64,000 bases of DNA from Flavobacteriaceae bacterium (GCA_024638165.1 JAHEKV010000001.1:1-64000); one strand, 5' to 3'; positions 50,383-61,115 are shown, counted from the stretch's first letter. The notes: a model not told the origin generated them from the letters alone. A program made the numbers and translations.

Positions 50383-51852
50383 ATGGCATCGCATTATGAA
50401 GCTCCGATACGTAAACCACTTGTAACTGGCTCGAAAAGTTACAGTGATGTATCGAATGATATTGCTCGACCTGTTGAGGGAAAGGCAAATAAACAATGGT
50501 GGATCGTTTTCTCCATTGCACTTGTAGCCTTTTTATGGGGTTTAGGATCGATTATTTACACCGTAGCTACTGGTATTGGTGTTTGGGGTCTTAACAAGAC
50601 AGTAAACTGGGCTTGGGATATTACCAACTTCGTTTGGTGGGTAGGTATTGGTCACGCGGGAACCCTTATTTCTGCCGTACTTCTTCTTTTTAGACAGAAG
50701 TGGCGTATGGCTATTAACCGTTCGGCTGAGGCGATGACTATTTTCTCGGTAGTTCAAGCAGGTTTATTCCCAATTATTCACATGGGTAGACCTTGGTTAG
50801 CTTTCTGGGTGCTCCCAATTCCTAACCAATACGGATCACTATGGGTGAACTTTAATTCACCTCTATTGTGGGACGTATTTGCGATTTCAACTTATTTATC
50901 GGTTTCTCTTGTATTCTGGTGGACAGGGTTACTTCCTGACTTCGCAATGATTAGAGACCGCGCCGTTCGTCCATTCCAAAAGAAAATCTATAGTCTTTTA
51001 AGCTTCGGATGGACAGGTAGAGCTAAAGATTGGCAGCGTTTTGAAGAGGTTTCTTTAGTACTTGCAGGTCTTGCAACTCCACTGGTACTATCGGTACACA
51101 CCATTGTATCATTTGACTTTGCTACTTCGGTAATTCCGGGATGGCATACCACGATTTTCCCACCTTACTTCGTAGCAGGTGCGATTTTCTCTGGATTTGC
51201 GATGGTAAATACGCTACTGATCATCATGCGAAAAGTAGTAGGCTTTGAAGACTATATTACACTTCAGCATATTGAACTTATGAACATTGTAATCATGATT
51301 ACGGGTTCGATTGTGGGTTGTGCTTACATCACCGAGCTTTTCATTGCTTGGTACTCGGGAGTGGAGTATGAGCAATACGCCTTCTTAAATCGCGCTACAG
51401 GACCTTACGCTTGGGCTTATTGGTCAATGATGACTTGTAATGTGTTCTCTCCACAGTTCATGTGGTTTAAAAAATTAAGAACCAGTATTATGTTCTCGTT
51501 CTTTATTTCAATTGTGGTAAATATCGGTATGTGGTTCGAGCGTTTCGTGATTATCGTTACCTCTCTTCACCGTGATTATCTTCCGTCATCATGGACGATG
51601 TTCTCACCAACTTTTGTTGATATTGGAATATTCATTGGAACGATTGGTTTCTTCTTTGTATTATTCCTTCTTTACTCAAGAACCTTCCCGGTAATTGCGC
51701 AGGCAGAGGTTAAGTCTATCTTGAAGTCATCTGCAGATAACTACAAGGCACTTAGAGCTGAAGGGAAGCCTTTATATGAAATGCCTCCTAGAGGTAAAGT
51801 AACCACTTACGAAGTGGAAGAATCTAACACTAACTCAACCACCGATCACTAA
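50383..51852 (+). CDS. actC: alternative complex III subunit ActC, NrfD-like quinol-binding membrane protein
   Basis: This 489-residue NrfD/PsrC-family protein has about ten membrane helices and is expected to hold the quinol-oxidation site of ACIII. Typical segments are WDITNFVWWVGIGHAGTLIS near residue 76, the IIHMGRPWLAFW turn near 128 and a large conserved loop with PGWHTTIFPPYFVAGAIFSG. It is placed between actB and actD in the standard order, with one base before actD. Confidence 0.94.
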   Translation: MASHYEAPIRKPLVTGSKSYSDVSNDIARPVEGKANKQWWIVFSIALVAFLWGLGSIIYTVATGIGVWGLNKTVNWAWDITNFVWWVGIGHAGTLISAVLLLFRQKWRMAINRSAEAMTIFSVVQAGLFPIIHMGRPWLAFWVLPIPNQYGSLWVNFNSPLLWDVFAISTYLSVSLVFWWTGLLPDFAMIRDRAVRPFQKKIYSLLSFGWTGRAKDWQRFEEVSLVLAGLATPLVLSVHTIVSFDFATSVIPGWHTTIFPPYFVAGAIFSGFAMVNTLLIIMRKVVGFEDYITLQHIELMNIVIMITGSIVGCAYITELFIAWYSGVEYEQYAFLNRATGPYAWAYWSMMTCNVFSPQFMWFKKLRTSIMFSFFISIVVNIGMWFERFVIIVTSLHRDYLPSSWTMFSPTFVDIGIFIGTIGFFFVLFLLYSRTFPVIAQAEVKSILKSSADNYKALRAEGKPLYEMPPRGKVTTYEVEESNTNSTTDH

Positions 51853-51853
51853 T

Positions 51854-52378
51854 ATGGCATCAAAAGTTTTTAGAGCGCTTTATACGGACGACGACATTCT
51901 GATGAATGCTGTCAAGCAGGTTCGTGGCCAAAAGTATCATATCGAAGAGGTATACACTCCTTTTCCAGTACACGGGCTAGATAAAGCCTTAGGTCTTGAA
52001 GATAGTCGTATTTCTATGGCTGCCTTCCTATACGGAGTACTAGGTTTAACTGTAGCGGTGACCATGATGAATTACATTATGATCGAAGACTGGCCCCAGG
52101 ATATCGGAGGTAAACCAAGTTTTACTTTTTTACAGAATTTACCAGCATTCATACCGGTGATGTTTGAAATGACCGTTTTCTTTGCTGCTCACCTTATGGT
52201 AATTACCTTTTACTTGAGAAGTCGTATGTGGCCTTTCAAGAAAGCTGAAAACCCGAATCCTAGAACGACTAGCGATATCTTCTTGATGGAGGTAGCTGTT
52301 AAATCAGAACAGGAAGAGGCATTAACCGAACTTTTACTTGATACCGGAGCCATTGAGGTTCAGGTTCCTAAAGCTTAA
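51854..52378 (+). CDS. actD: alternative complex III subunit ActD (DUF3341)
   Basis: This 174-residue inner-membrane subunit has an N-terminal cytoplasmic domain (1-55) with YHIEEVYTPFPVHGLDKALG, the DUF3341 signature, two membrane helices (about 56-78 and 96-118) and a short C-terminal tail. In solved ACIII structures ActD binds ActC and has no cofactor. One base separates it from actC and three from actE. Confidence 0.92.
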   Translation: MASKVFRALYTDDDILMNAVKQVRGQKYHIEEVYTPFPVHGLDKALGLEDSRISMAAFLYGVLGLTVAVTMMNYIMIEDWPQDIGGKPSFTFLQNLPAFIPVMFEMTVFFAAHLMVITFYLRSRMWPFKKAENPNPRTTSDIFLMEVAVKSEQEEALTELLLDTGAIEVQVPKA

Positions 52379-52381
52379 TAC

Positions 52382-52945
52382 ATGAAGTCAGTTTTATCTA
52401 AAATTACGCTCGTAGCGCTAGCTTTTACTGCAGTGTCTTGCTTCGATAAGAGCAAGCCTAATTTTCAATATTTCCCGAACATGTATGAGTCAGTGGGTTA
52501 TGAAACTTACAGTGAAGCATCCATTCTTCCTGAGAATACTGCAGCGCTTTTACCTGCTGAAGGAACGGTTCCTAGAGGTTGGTTGCCCTACGAATTTGAC
52601 AATACCCTTGAAGGTAAGGAACTTGCTAGAGCAGACAAAAGCCCACTTCTTTCTGAAAACAGAGAAAGTGATCTTGCTAAGGGCAAAGAACTTTACAATG
52701 TGTACTGTGCTATTTGCCACGGAACCAAAGGTGATGGTCAAGGTACTCTTGTAAAACGCGAGAAAATTTTAGGGGTACCTACTTATGCAGATGCCGCTCG
52801 TAATATTACTATCGGAAGCACCTATCACACCATTTATTACGGTCTTAATTCAATGGGTTCTTATGCAGCTCAATTAAGCAGTGAAGAAGAGATATGGCAG
52901 ATTTCTGCTTATGTAATGGAATTAAAAAAGGACCTAACTAAATAA
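52382..52945 (+). CDS. actE: alternative complex III subunit ActE, monoheme cytochrome c lipoprotein
   Basis: This 187-residue monoheme cytochrome c has a lipoprotein signal (LVALAFTAVSC, lipobox Cys at about 20), so it is anchored to the membrane by lipid. The heme site CAICH is near residue 110 (YCAICHGTKGDGQG), and the axial methionine is probably in the later LNSMGSYAAQL. ActE carries electrons toward the terminal oxidase, whose subunits are encoded just downstream. Confidence 0.93.
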   Translation: MKSVLSKITLVALAFTAVSCFDKSKPNFQYFPNMYESVGYETYSEASILPENTAALLPAEGTVPRGWLPYEFDNTLEGKELARADKSPLLSENRESDLAKGKELYNVYCAICHGTKGDGQGTLVKREKILGVPTYADAARNITIGSTYHTIYYGLNSMGSYAAQLSSEEEIWQISAYVMELKKDLTK

Positions 52946-52955
52946 GTAAATTAGT

Positions 52956-54365
52956 ATGTATCAGTTTTCACAACGATTTAAGATAACTACCCTTATACTT
53001 ATGGGGTTAGGGCTTTTAGGCCTAGGTTATGGTTTTATGAGTGCCCCTTCAACTATTGAAGAGGCTAAAGCTATGATGGCATCTCATGAAGGCGGCCATG
53101 GTGAAGAACATGGAAGTGCTGACCATCCGACATTAGCTGAAGCTCATCATGGAAGTGCAGAAGGACATCATGGGTCTAACGCAGAAGCTTCGCATTCTGA
53201 AGATCATAGTGATTCAATGAACCACGATACTCATGTAGCTGCAGCTGAAGACCACGGTTCGTCACATGACCAGCATGTTTTAGACCAAATGAAAAACAGA
53301 CCTTGGTCTGCTTTTTATGTAAGTGCATTATTCTCGTTCCTTATTGCTCTAGGAGTTTTGGCTTTTTACGCGATTAACCGCGCGGCACAAGCGGGCTGGT
53401 CTCCACTATTATTTAGAGTTATGGAGGGGATCACTTCGTATCTTATCCCTGGAGGTATCATTCTATTTGCATTCTTTGTTTTATCTGGTTTGCATATGAA
53501 TCACCTGTTCGTTTGGATGGATGCTGATGTGGTGGCTCACGATCAACTCATTCAAAACAAGAGCGGGTATTTAAATACTCCTTTTTTCCTTGTTCGTGCA
53601 GCTATTTATATCGGAGGATGGATTGCTTACAGACAATACTCTAGAAAACTTTCACTAGCAGAGGAGACTGCTTCAGACCATAAGCCGTTTGTTACAAACT
53701 TCAGGTTAGCGGCTGGTTTCTTAGCTTTCTTCTTGGTGTCTGAGTCAATGATGTCTTGGGATTGGATTATGAGTGTTGATCCGCACTGGTTTAGTACACT
53801 ATTCGGATGGTATGTATTCGCTAGTTTCTTTGTTTCAGGGATCACTGTAATTGCCTTATTTACCCTTTACTTGAAGTCTAAAGGACTACTTGAGTCAGTG
53901 AACAATTCACACATTCATGATCTTGCAAAGTTCATGTTCGGTATTAGTATCTTCTGGACTTACTTATGGTTTAGCCAGTTCATGCTGATTTGGTATGCCG
54001 ATATCCCTGAGGAGGTAACTTATTATGTGATGCGATTTGAGGCCTACAAGGTTCCTTTCTTAGGTATGTTGGTTCTTAACTTTATTTTCCCACTATTAGT
54101 GATTATGAGAAGTGATTATAAACGTATTCCTTGGTTTGTTCAGACTGTGGGTATTTTTATTCTTACGGGTCACTACTTTGATTTTTATAATATGATTATG
54201 CCAGGTACTGTTGGAGCCCATTGGTCTTTCGGTATTCCTGAATTAGGTGGAGTTTTATTCTTTACTGGATTGTTTCTTTACGCAGTGGCTACCGCCCTTA
54301 CTAAAGTAGCTGTTGAGCCTAAAGGAAATGCACTTTTAGAAGAGAGTAAACATTTTCACTATTAA
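52956..54365 (+). CDS. actF: alternative complex III subunit ActF, with a His-rich insertion
   Basis: This 469-residue NrfD-like membrane subunit is the second quinone-type module of ACIII, with about ten helices in residues 10-30 and 115-460. Between helix 1 and helix 2 lies an extra segment, residues 44-107, with 15 histidines plus many Asp, Glu and Ser (for example HHGSAEGHHGSNAEASHSED). I do not recall this insertion as a core feature of ActF; it looks like a soluble metal-binding or buffering loop. The rest matches the family (SWDWIMSVDPHWFSTLFGWY). It ends 21 bases before coxB. Confidence 0.92.
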   Translation: MYQFSQRFKITTLILMGLGLLGLGYGFMSAPSTIEEAKAMMASHEGGHGEEHGSADHPTLAEAHHGSAEGHHGSNAEASHSEDHSDSMNHDTHVAAAEDHGSSHDQHVLDQMKNRPWSAFYVSALFSFLIALGVLAFYAINRAAQAGWSPLLFRVMEGITSYLIPGGIILFAFFVLSGLHMNHLFVWMDADVVAHDQLIQNKSGYLNTPFFLVRAAIYIGGWIAYRQYSRKLSLAEETASDHKPFVTNFRLAAGFLAFFLVSESMMSWDWIMSVDPHWFSTLFGWYVFASFFVSGITVIALFTLYLKSKGLLESVNNSHIHDLAKFMFGISIFWTYLWFSQFMLIWYADIPEEVTYYVMRFEAYKVPFLGMLVLNFIFPLLVIMRSDYKRIPWFVQTVGIFILTGHYFDFYNMIMPGTVGAHWSFGIPELGGVLFFTGLFLYAVATALTKVAVEPKGNALLEESKHFHY

Positions 54366-54386
54366 TAACGACGTTAGATAATAAAC

Positions 54387-55454
54387 ATGACAACACCATT
54401 AATTCTAGCAGTTCTAGTTCTTGTTGCTATTGCAGTTTGGCAGTTAGCCAAGATTTTTGAATTATCGCAATTATCAACAGGTAAAAAATCAGATGCAACC
54501 ATTGCAAACGATGACGACAACAAGTACAATGGTTACTTGCTTTTCGCTTTCCTAGTTTTCATCTACGGAATTACCATTTTCAGTTTCTCTAAGTATGGAA
54601 AAATGGTTCTGCCGATGCCTGCTTCAGAACACGGGGTCGATTATGATCGTTTGATGTGGATTTCCTTTGCGATTATCTTCATAGTTCAGACCATCACTCA
54701 GTTTTTACTTCATTATTTCGGATATAAATACCGTGGTGAGAAAGGTAAAAAGGCCCTCTTTTATGCCGACAATGATAAGCTAGAGCTAATCTGGACTATT
54801 ATTCCGGTTATTACCCTTGCTGCACTTATTCTTTATGGTCTTTATTCATGGACTAATATTATGGACATCAACGAGGAGGGGGACCCTTTAGTTGTGGAGC
54901 TTTACGCTCAACAATTTAACTGGACCGCTCGTTACGGGGGTGAGGATAATGTTCTTGGAGATGCCAGTGCACGACTTATTGATATTGATAAGGCGAACAT
55001 CTTAGGTATTGATGAATCTGATCCAAACGCAGTAGACGATATCATTGTTAAAGAATTGCACTTACCTGTAGGGCGTAAGGTTAATTTCTATATGCGTTCT
55101 CAGGATGTGCTTCACTCAGCTTATATGCCACATTTTAGAGCACAGATGAACTGTGTTCCGGGTATGGTTACCCAGTTTTCGTTCACTCCTACAGTGACTA
55201 CTGAAGAGATGCGTTTGCAACCTGAAATCATTGATAAGGTGAAGAGAACGAATAAAATTCGTGCTGAACGTGCAGCAGCTGGTGAGGAGAACAGCGATCC
55301 TTGGGAATTTGATTATGTTCTTCTATGTAATAAGATTTGTGGTAAGTCGCATTACAACATGCAGATGAAAATTATTGTAGAGTCAGAAAAAGATTTTCAG
55401 AAGTGGCTAGACTCTCAAAAAACCTTTGGTGAAACTGTTATCGCAGTTCCCTAA
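54387..55454 (+). CDS. coxB: cytochrome c oxidase subunit II
   Basis: CoxB carries the CuA centre that receives electrons from cytochrome c or ACIII. The 355-residue protein has four predicted membrane helices (about 3-22, 48-70, 92-112, 132-152); only the last two correspond to the classic pair. The cupredoxin domain has VVELYAQQFNWTARYGG, the His ligand in DVLHSAYMPHFRAQMN, and the CuA loop CNKICGKSHYNM, in which the usual Glu is Lys. There is no fused cytochrome c domain. Its place directly after actF fits an ACIII-oxidase supercomplex. Confidence 0.95.
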   Translation: MTTPLILAVLVLVAIAVWQLAKIFELSQLSTGKKSDATIANDDDNKYNGYLLFAFLVFIYGITIFSFSKYGKMVLPMPASEHGVDYDRLMWISFAIIFIVQTITQFLLHYFGYKYRGEKGKKALFYADNDKLELIWTIIPVITLAALILYGLYSWTNIMDINEEGDPLVVELYAQQFNWTARYGGEDNVLGDASARLIDIDKANILGIDESDPNAVDDIIVKELHLPVGRKVNFYMRSQDVLHSAYMPHFRAQMNCVPGMVTQFSFTPTVTTEEMRLQPEIIDKVKRTNKIRAERAAAGEENSDPWEFDYVLLCNKICGKSHYNMQMKIIVESEKDFQKWLDSQKTFGETVIAVP

Positions 55455-55500
55455 ATTTGTAACGAAAAAGAAAATTTAAAAGTTTAAATAAGGTAGTATT

Positions 55501-57291
55501 ATGGCTCACGAGGCAGAACACCATCACAAAGAAACCTTTATCACCAAGTATATTTTTAGCCAGGATCACAAGATGATCGCTAAGCAATACTTGATCACTG
55601 GATTAATTATGGGTTTCATTGGAATCGCAATGTCCCTTTTATTCCGTATGCAATTAGCATGGCCAGGAGAAGCTTCTCCTGTTTTTAAAGCGCTTCTAGG
55701 TAAGTGGGCGCCTGACGGAGTGATGGACGCTGATATTTATCTAGCGTTAGTAACGATTCACGGTACCATCATGGTATTCTTCGTACTTACCGCTGGTTTA
55801 AGTGGTACGTTCTCGAACCTACTTATTCCACTGCAGATCGGTGCCCGAGATATGGCATCTGGGTTCCTTAATATGGTTTCTTACTGGTTATTCTTTATTT
55901 CTTGTGCAATCATGTTAGGATCCTTGTTTGCTGAGGCTGGTCCAGCGGCTGCAGGGTGGACAGTTTACCCACCACTTTCAGCGCTGCCTCAAGCTCAGCC
56001 TGGTTCAGGTCTAGGAATGACGCTCTGGTTAGTTTCAATGGCTATTTTCATTGCTTCTTCTCTTTTAGGTTCACTGAATTACATTGTAACGGTTCTTAAC
56101 CTAAGAACTAAAGGGATGACCATGACTCGTCTTCCACTTACGATTTGGGCATTCTTTGTAACTGCTATTATTGGGGTTGTTTCTTTCCCAGTACTACTTT
56201 CCGCTGCACTATTACTACTCATGGACCGTAGTTTTGGAACCTCTTTCTTCCTTTCGGATATTTTTATTCAAGGAGAGGTGCTGCACTACCAAGGTGGTTC
56301 ACCAGTACTTTATGAGCACCTTTTCTGGTTCTTAGGTCACCCGGAAGTTTATATTGTATTATTACCTGCCTTAGGTATTACTTCAGAGGTAATGTCTACG
56401 AACGCTCGTAAACCGATCTTCGGATACCGTGCGATGATCGCATCTATTTTAGGTATTGCTTTCCTTTCTACGATTGTATGGGGTCACCACATGTTCATTT
56501 CAGGAATGAACCCTTTCCTTGGTTCAGTATTTACCTTTACTACGCTTCTTATTGCTATTCCATCAGCAGTTAAGGCATTCAACTATATTACCACTCTTTG
56601 GAAGGGTAATCTTCAGTTGAATCCCGGTATGCTATTTTCAATTGGTTTAGTATCTACTTTCATTACGGGTGGTCTTACCGGAATTATCTTAGGGGATAGT
56701 ACACTTGATATTAATGTTCACGATACTTATTTTGTAGTTGCTCACTTCCACTTAGTGATGGGTATTTCCGCTCTTTATGGTCTATTTGCAGGGGTATACC
56801 ACTGGTTCCCTAAAATGTTCCAGGGACGAATGATGAACAAGAATTTAGGTTATATCCATTTTTGGGTAACAGCGGTTGCTTCTTACGGAGTATTCTTTCC
56901 GATGCACTTCGTAGGTATGGCAGGGGTTCCCAGAAGATATTATCAAAATACAGCATTCCCAATGTTTGATGAGTTAACAGATGTTCAAATCTTAATGACT
57001 GTCTTTGCACTTATCGCGGCAGCAGCTCAATTGGTATTTGTATATAACTTCATCTACAGTATCTTCTATGGTAAGAAAGGCTCACAAAACCCATGGAAAT
57101 CAAATACTTTAGAGTGGACGACTCCATTAGAGCATATCCACGGGAACTGGCCAGGTGCTATTCCTGAAGTTCACCGTTGGTCTTATGACTACAGTAAAAC
57201 CTACGAGGATGGTTCGTATATCATCGAAGGACAGGATTTCGTTCCTCAGCATATTCCAATGCAACCTAACGAAGAAGAATTGAATCACTAA
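55501..57291 (+). CDS. coxA: cytochrome c oxidase subunit I
   Basis: This is the catalytic heme-copper subunit, 596 residues with 12 or more helices. Ligand motifs: HGTIMVFF (low-spin heme His), [18 protein letters not shown] (CuB His with the cross-linked Tyr), VWGHHMF (CuB histidines) and [14 protein letters not shown] (two heme ligands). It carries the K-channel Tyr-His pair of A-type oxidases. An N-terminal HEAEHHHKE stretch is His-rich. Subunits III and IV are not in the window. It is the last gene of the act-cox run; a strong terminator follows. Confidence 0.97.
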   Translation: MAHEAEHHHKETFITKYIFSQDHKMIAKQYLITGLIMGFIGIAMSLLFRMQLAWPGEASPVFKALLGKWAPDGVMDADIYLALVTIHGTIMVFFVLTAGLSGTFSNLLIPLQIGARDMASGFLNMVSYWLFFISCAIMLGSLFAEAGPAAAGWTVYPPLSALPQAQPGSGLGMTLWLVSMAIFIASSLLGSLNYIVTVLNLRTKGMTMTRLPLTIWAFFVTAIIGVVSFPVLLSAALLLLMDRSFGTSFFLSDIFIQGEVLHYQGGSPVLYEHLFWFLGHPEVYIVLLPALGITSEVMSTNARKPIFGYRAMIASILGIAFLSTIVWGHHMFISGMNPFLGSVFTFTTLLIAIPSAVKAFNYITTLWKGNLQLNPGMLFSIGLVSTFITGGLTGIILGDSTLDINVHDTYFVVAHFHLVMGISALYGLFAGVYHWFPKMFQGRMMNKNLGYIHFWVTAVASYGVFFPMHFVGMAGVPRRYYQNTAFPMFDELTDVQILMTVFALIAAAAQLVFVYNFIYSIFYGKKGSQNPWKSNTLEWTTPLEHIHGNWPGAIPEVHRWSYDYSKTYEDGSYIIEGQDFVPQHIPMQPNEEELNH

Positions 57292-57315
57292 GATCAACTC
57301 GTTTTTATATAAAGG

Positions 57316-57342
57316 AAGCCCTGCAGATGCAGGGCTTTTTTT
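57316..57342 (+). terminator. intrinsic terminator of the act-cox operon
   Basis: AAGCCCTGCA and TGCAGGGCTT form a 10-bp stem around GA (in practice a six-base loop) followed by seven T. It ends the eight-gene respiratory transcript 25 bases after coxA. Confidence 0.88.
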
Positions 57343-57377
57343 ATGAGGATTGCCTACCTTTAAATAAAGCTTTGAAT

Positions 57378-58403
57378 ATGAATGAGAACTTAGATGCTAC
57401 CGGAGCGCATTTCGGTAAAGAAGAGTTTGATGTTGAGCGCGCTCTGAGGCCTAAGGGCTTTGATGATTTTGCGGGTCAGGATGCCGTTCTGGAGAATCTG
57501 AAAATCTTCGTAGAGGCTGCTAATCTTCGAGATGAGGCACTTGACCATACTTTACTTCATGGTCCTCCAGGGCTAGGAAAGACTACTCTTGCTCATATTT
57601 TAGCGAATGAGTTAGAGGTGAATATTAAAATCACCTCGGGTCCCGTTTTAGATAAGCCCGGTGATTTGGCAGGCCTTCTTACCAATTTAGAGGAGCGAGA
57701 TGTGCTTTTTATCGATGAGATTCATCGCTTGAGTCCGGTAGTAGAGGAGTATCTATATTCTGCTATGGAAGATTATAAGATCGACATCATGATTGAAACA
57801 GGGCCAAATGCTCGCTCTGTTCAGATTCATTTAAAGCCATTTACCTTAATTGGAGCTACCACTCGTTCAGGTCTGTTAACCGCCCCTATGCGCGCTCGAT
57901 TTGGTATTCAGTCTCGTCTCTCGTATTACAGCACAGAGTTATTATCTACGATTGCCTTACGCAGTGCTGAAATTTTACGTGTCCCTATGAATGAAAGTGC
58001 TGCTATTGAGATTGCGGGAAGAAGTAGGGGGACTCCAAGAATTTGTAATGCTTTATTGCGTCGTGTTCGGGATTTTGCACAGATTAAAGGAAATGGAACC
58101 ATCGATTTAGAGATTGCTCGATTTGGGTTAAAGGCACTCAATGTAGATGCTCATGGTCTAGATGAGATGGATAATAAAATTCTATCCACACTTATTGATA
58201 AGTTTGGTGGAGGTCCTGTAGGTATTAATACTCTAGCTACTGCAGTATCAGAAAACCCTGAAACGCTAGAAGAAGTGTATGAGCCCTTCTTGATTCAGCA
58301 AGGATTTTTGGTTAGAACTCCGAGAGGGAGAGAGGCGACACCTTTAGCGTATTCACATTTAGGAAGGACCAAATCTTCAAGCCAGAAAGGACTTTTTGAA
58401 TAA
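57378..58403 (+). CDS. ruvB: Holliday junction branch-migration helicase RuvB
   Basis: RuvB is the AAA+ motor that drives branch migration with RuvA. The start is set at ATG 57378 ([12 protein letters not shown]), giving 341 residues; a longer frame from 57327 begins inside the terminator stem and is rejected. Motifs are Walker [16 protein letters not shown], Walker [13 protein letters not shown], sensor [18 protein letters not shown] and the arginine region [18 protein letters not shown], with a winged-helix C-terminus. queG follows after 2 bases. Confidence 0.97.
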   Translation: MNENLDATGAHFGKEEFDVERALRPKGFDDFAGQDAVLENLKIFVEAANLRDEALDHTLLHGPPGLGKTTLAHILANELEVNIKITSGPVLDKPGDLAGLLTNLEERDVLFIDEIHRLSPVVEEYLYSAMEDYKIDIMIETGPNARSVQIHLKPFTLIGATTRSGLLTAPMRARFGIQSRLSYYSTELLSTIALRSAEILRVPMNESAAIEIAGRSRGTPRICNALLRRVRDFAQIKGNGTIDLEIARFGLKALNVDAHGLDEMDNKILSTLIDKFGGGPVGINTLATAVSENPETLEEVYEPFLIQQGFLVRTPRGREATPLAYSHLGRTKSSSQKGLFE

Positions 58404-58405
58404 GG

Positions 58406-59347
58406 ATGCAAAAGGATGAGAAACTACATAGACGTTCTGTTTTTCTAAAGGAGGCGGCTCAGCGTCACGGGTTTCTATCTTCTGGTATTGCAAAGGCTGG
58501 GTTTCTTGAAGAAGATGCTCCTCGATTAGAGTCTTGGTTAAATAAGGGTTATCACGGTCAGATGACCTACATGGAACGCAATTTTGATAAGCGATTGGAT
58601 CCCACCAAGCTTGTTCCGGGAGCAAAATCGGTTATTTCACTATTATTTAATTATTATCCGTCTGAAACGGTCGCGTTTAAACAAGATCAGTTTAAGATTT
58701 CTAAGTATGCCTATGGTAAAGACTATCATGAGGTAATTAAGAAGAAATTGCAGGCCCTATTTTATGATTTACAGCAAGAACTCGGTGCGATTGAAGGACG
58801 TGTTTTTGTTGACTCTGCTCCAATATTAGAAAAGTCTTGGGCGCAAAAATCTGGTCTTGGATGGGTCGCTAAAAACGCTAATCTAATTAGTAAGCAAAAG
58901 GGCTCTTTTTTTTTCTTGGCTGAAATCATTCTCGATTTAGAGTTTGAGTATGACCATCCGGTAACCACAGATCACTGTGGAAGTTGTACGGCCTGTATAG
59001 ATGCGTGCCCTACGCAGGCTATTGTCGCTCCTAATGTAGTTGATGGGTCTAGGTGTATTTCATACTTCACCATAGAGCTAAAAGAAGCTATTCCGGCCAG
59101 TTTTAAAGGCCTTTTCGATGATTGGGCATTTGGTTGTGATACTTGTCAAGATGTTTGCCCATGGAATCGTTTTTCGAAAAGTCATAGTGAGCCGTTATTT
59201 GATCCAAACTCCGAACTTTTAGCCTTAAGCGCCAACGACTGGATTGAAATGACTGAGGAAACCTTTTCAAGAGTGTTCAAAAAATCTGCGGTGAAGCGTA
59301 CCAAGCACGCGGGATTAAAAAGAAACATCGACTTTTTGAAAAAGTAG
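58406..59347 (+). CDS. queG: epoxyqueuosine reductase
   Basis: QueG is the cobalamin-dependent iron-sulfur enzyme that makes the last step of queuosine in tRNA (epoxyqueuosine to queuosine). The 313-residue protein has the N-terminal cobalamin-binding region with [30 protein letters not shown] and [20 protein letters not shown], then two [4Fe-4S] clusters: [16 protein letters not shown] and [13 protein letters not shown]. It is co-transcribed with ruvB by spacing (2 bases). Activity requires cobalamin, so the organism must make or import it. Confidence 0.95.
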   Translation: MQKDEKLHRRSVFLKEAAQRHGFLSSGIAKAGFLEEDAPRLESWLNKGYHGQMTYMERNFDKRLDPTKLVPGAKSVISLLFNYYPSETVAFKQDQFKISKYAYGKDYHEVIKKKLQALFYDLQQELGAIEGRVFVDSAPILEKSWAQKSGLGWVAKNANLISKQKGSFFFLAEIILDLEFEYDHPVTTDHCGSCTACIDACPTQAIVAPNVVDGSRCISYFTIELKEAIPASFKGLFDDWAFGCDTCQDVCPWNRFSKSHSEPLFDPNSELLALSANDWIEMTEETFSRVFKKSAVKRTKHAGLKRNIDFLKK

Positions 59348-59374
59348 CTATATTCATGGACTAAACGTACAACC

Positions 59375-61093
59375 ATGAATCAATTAAGCACTCTCGATAT
59401 TGGAGTTATTGTAGTCTACCTCATAGGTATCGTTATCTATGGAATTTCTAAATCGAAAAGAGAAAGTTCAGAGGACTATTTCTTAGGAGGAAGAACAATG
59501 ACTTGGCCAATTGTCGGAATTGCTCTTTTCTCTGCAAACATCTCTAGCTCTACGTTAGTGGGTTTAGCCTCTGATGGTTTTCAGACCAATATTAATGTCT
59601 ACAATTATGAGTGGTATGCTGTAATTGTCTTGATCATATTTTCGGTTTTCTTCTTGCCGTTTTACTTAAAATCAGGAGTGTATACCATGCCTGAATTTTT
59701 AGAGCGTCGTTTTGATAAGCGTTCTAGATATTATTTTTCATTAATTACCGTCATTGGTAACGTAATGGTGGATACCGCTGCTGCACTGTATGTGGGTTCG
59801 ATTGTTTTGAAATTACTTTTTCCCGAGTACAGCTCGACAACGATTATTATTCTCTTAGCAATCGCAGCTGCAGCTTACACCATTCCTGGAGGTCTTAACT
59901 CTGTAATTCAAACCGAAGTAATTCAGGCGATCCTTTTAATTATAGGGTCTTGTTTAATCACCTACTTTGCTTTTGATCAATTAGGTGGAGGTTGGTCAGC
60001 CATGATGGATGGTCTTGACGGAATGCTATCTGCAGGTCAAATAGACTTTGGAGATCGAGCCGCAAATGGCGCCTATATACCTGAGACCGCTACAGATGTA
60101 TTTAGCGTTGTTCGTCCTGCGAATGATGAGTTTATGCCCTGGTGGGGATTAATTTCGGGAGTTGCTCTTTTAGGATTTTATTTCTGGGCAAATAACCAGT
60201 TTATGGTTCAGCGAGTTCTTGGGGCTAAAGATTTACATCACGGTCGTATGGGAGCGCTCTTTGCAGGGTTTCTTAAACTACCTGTGATTTTCATTATGAT
60301 TGTTCCTGGTGTTTTAGCTTTATTACTTTTTAATGATTTAGATATTAGTGGACTTAATTATCCGCTAGCTAGTGGAGAGATGTGTGCTTCACTGACTGAT
60401 TGTCCGAACCTTACTTACCCAGTATTACTATTCCAGCTATTACCAACAGGAGTTCTAGGTTTAGTGGTAGCAGGATTATTGGCTGCAATGATGTCTTCAG
60501 TATCAGCTACTTTTAATTCGGCTTCAACGCTAATTACCATGGACTTTGTAAAGCAATTCAAGCCTGAGTTAGATGGTAAGCAACTAGTACGAGTAGGCCA
60601 GATCACAACATTAGTTTTAGTGGTGTTAGCCTCGATGTGGGTGCCTTTTATTGAAAAGGTAAGCGATTCCCTATGGGGTTATCTTCAACTAGTGATTGCA
60701 TTTACCTCACCACCTGTGGTGGCGACGTTTATTTTAGGTCTTTTCTGGAAGAAATCAAACGCGAACGGCGCATTTTCAAGTTTAATGGTCGGAGGTGCCT
60801 TTGCTGTATTTATGATTCTTTCAGCATCGTTTGATTGGTCTCCATATATTAACGATCTACATTTTCTAGCGAAAGCCAATGTATTATTTGTGATCGCTGT
60901 AGTGGTTAACGTTGTAGTCAGTCTAACTTCTGGCAAAGTAGATGAGGAAAAAGTTGCTGAGTATACCTATAAGCGATCCTTCTATAACGAAGAGACGGAG
61001 CAACTGAAAGGGCTTCCTTGGTATAAAAACTACCGTACATTATCAGTTATCTTACTTATAATCACCGCGATTTTTGTCGGAATGTTCTGGTAG
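59375..61093 (+). CDS. sodium:solute symporter family (SSS) transporter
   Basis: This 572-residue polytopic membrane protein has about 14 helices. The N-terminus has DYFLGGRTMTWPIVGIALFSANISSS (given as DYFLGGRTMTWPIVGIAL and FSANISSS), the SSS sugar-transporter signature with the sodium-site Ser residues, and YTIPGGLNSVIQTEVIQ further on. It resembles the SGLT-type branch (sugars such as glucose, galactose or sialic acid), but the substrate cannot be read. It lies 27 bases after queG without a clear promoter. Confidence 0.88.
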   Translation: MNQLSTLDIGVIVVYLIGIVIYGISKSKRESSEDYFLGGRTMTWPIVGIALFSANISSSTLVGLASDGFQTNINVYNYEWYAVIVLIIFSVFFLPFYLKSGVYTMPEFLERRFDKRSRYYFSLITVIGNVMVDTAAALYVGSIVLKLLFPEYSSTTIIILLAIAAAAYTIPGGLNSVIQTEVIQAILLIIGSCLITYFAFDQLGGGWSAMMDGLDGMLSAGQIDFGDRAANGAYIPETATDVFSVVRPANDEFMPWWGLISGVALLGFYFWANNQFMVQRVLGAKDLHHGRMGALFAGFLKLPVIFIMIVPGVLALLLFNDLDISGLNYPLASGEMCASLTDCPNLTYPVLLFQLLPTGVLGLVVAGLLAAMMSSVSATFNSASTLITMDFVKQFKPELDGKQLVRVGQITTLVLVVLASMWVPFIEKVSDSLWGYLQLVIAFTSPPVVATFILGLFWKKSNANGAFSSLMVGGAFAVFMILSASFDWSPYINDLHFLAKANVLFVIAVVVNVVVSLTSGKVDEEKVAEYTYKRSFYNEETEQLKGLPWYKNYRTLSVILLIITAIFVGMFW

Positions 61094-61115
61094 ATAACAA
61101 TTCTGTTTTGACGGC

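Noticed and set aside
57327-57377. Extended N-terminus of ruvB
   Set aside because: The extra codons begin inside the act-cox terminator stem and T tract and have no counterpart in RuvB.
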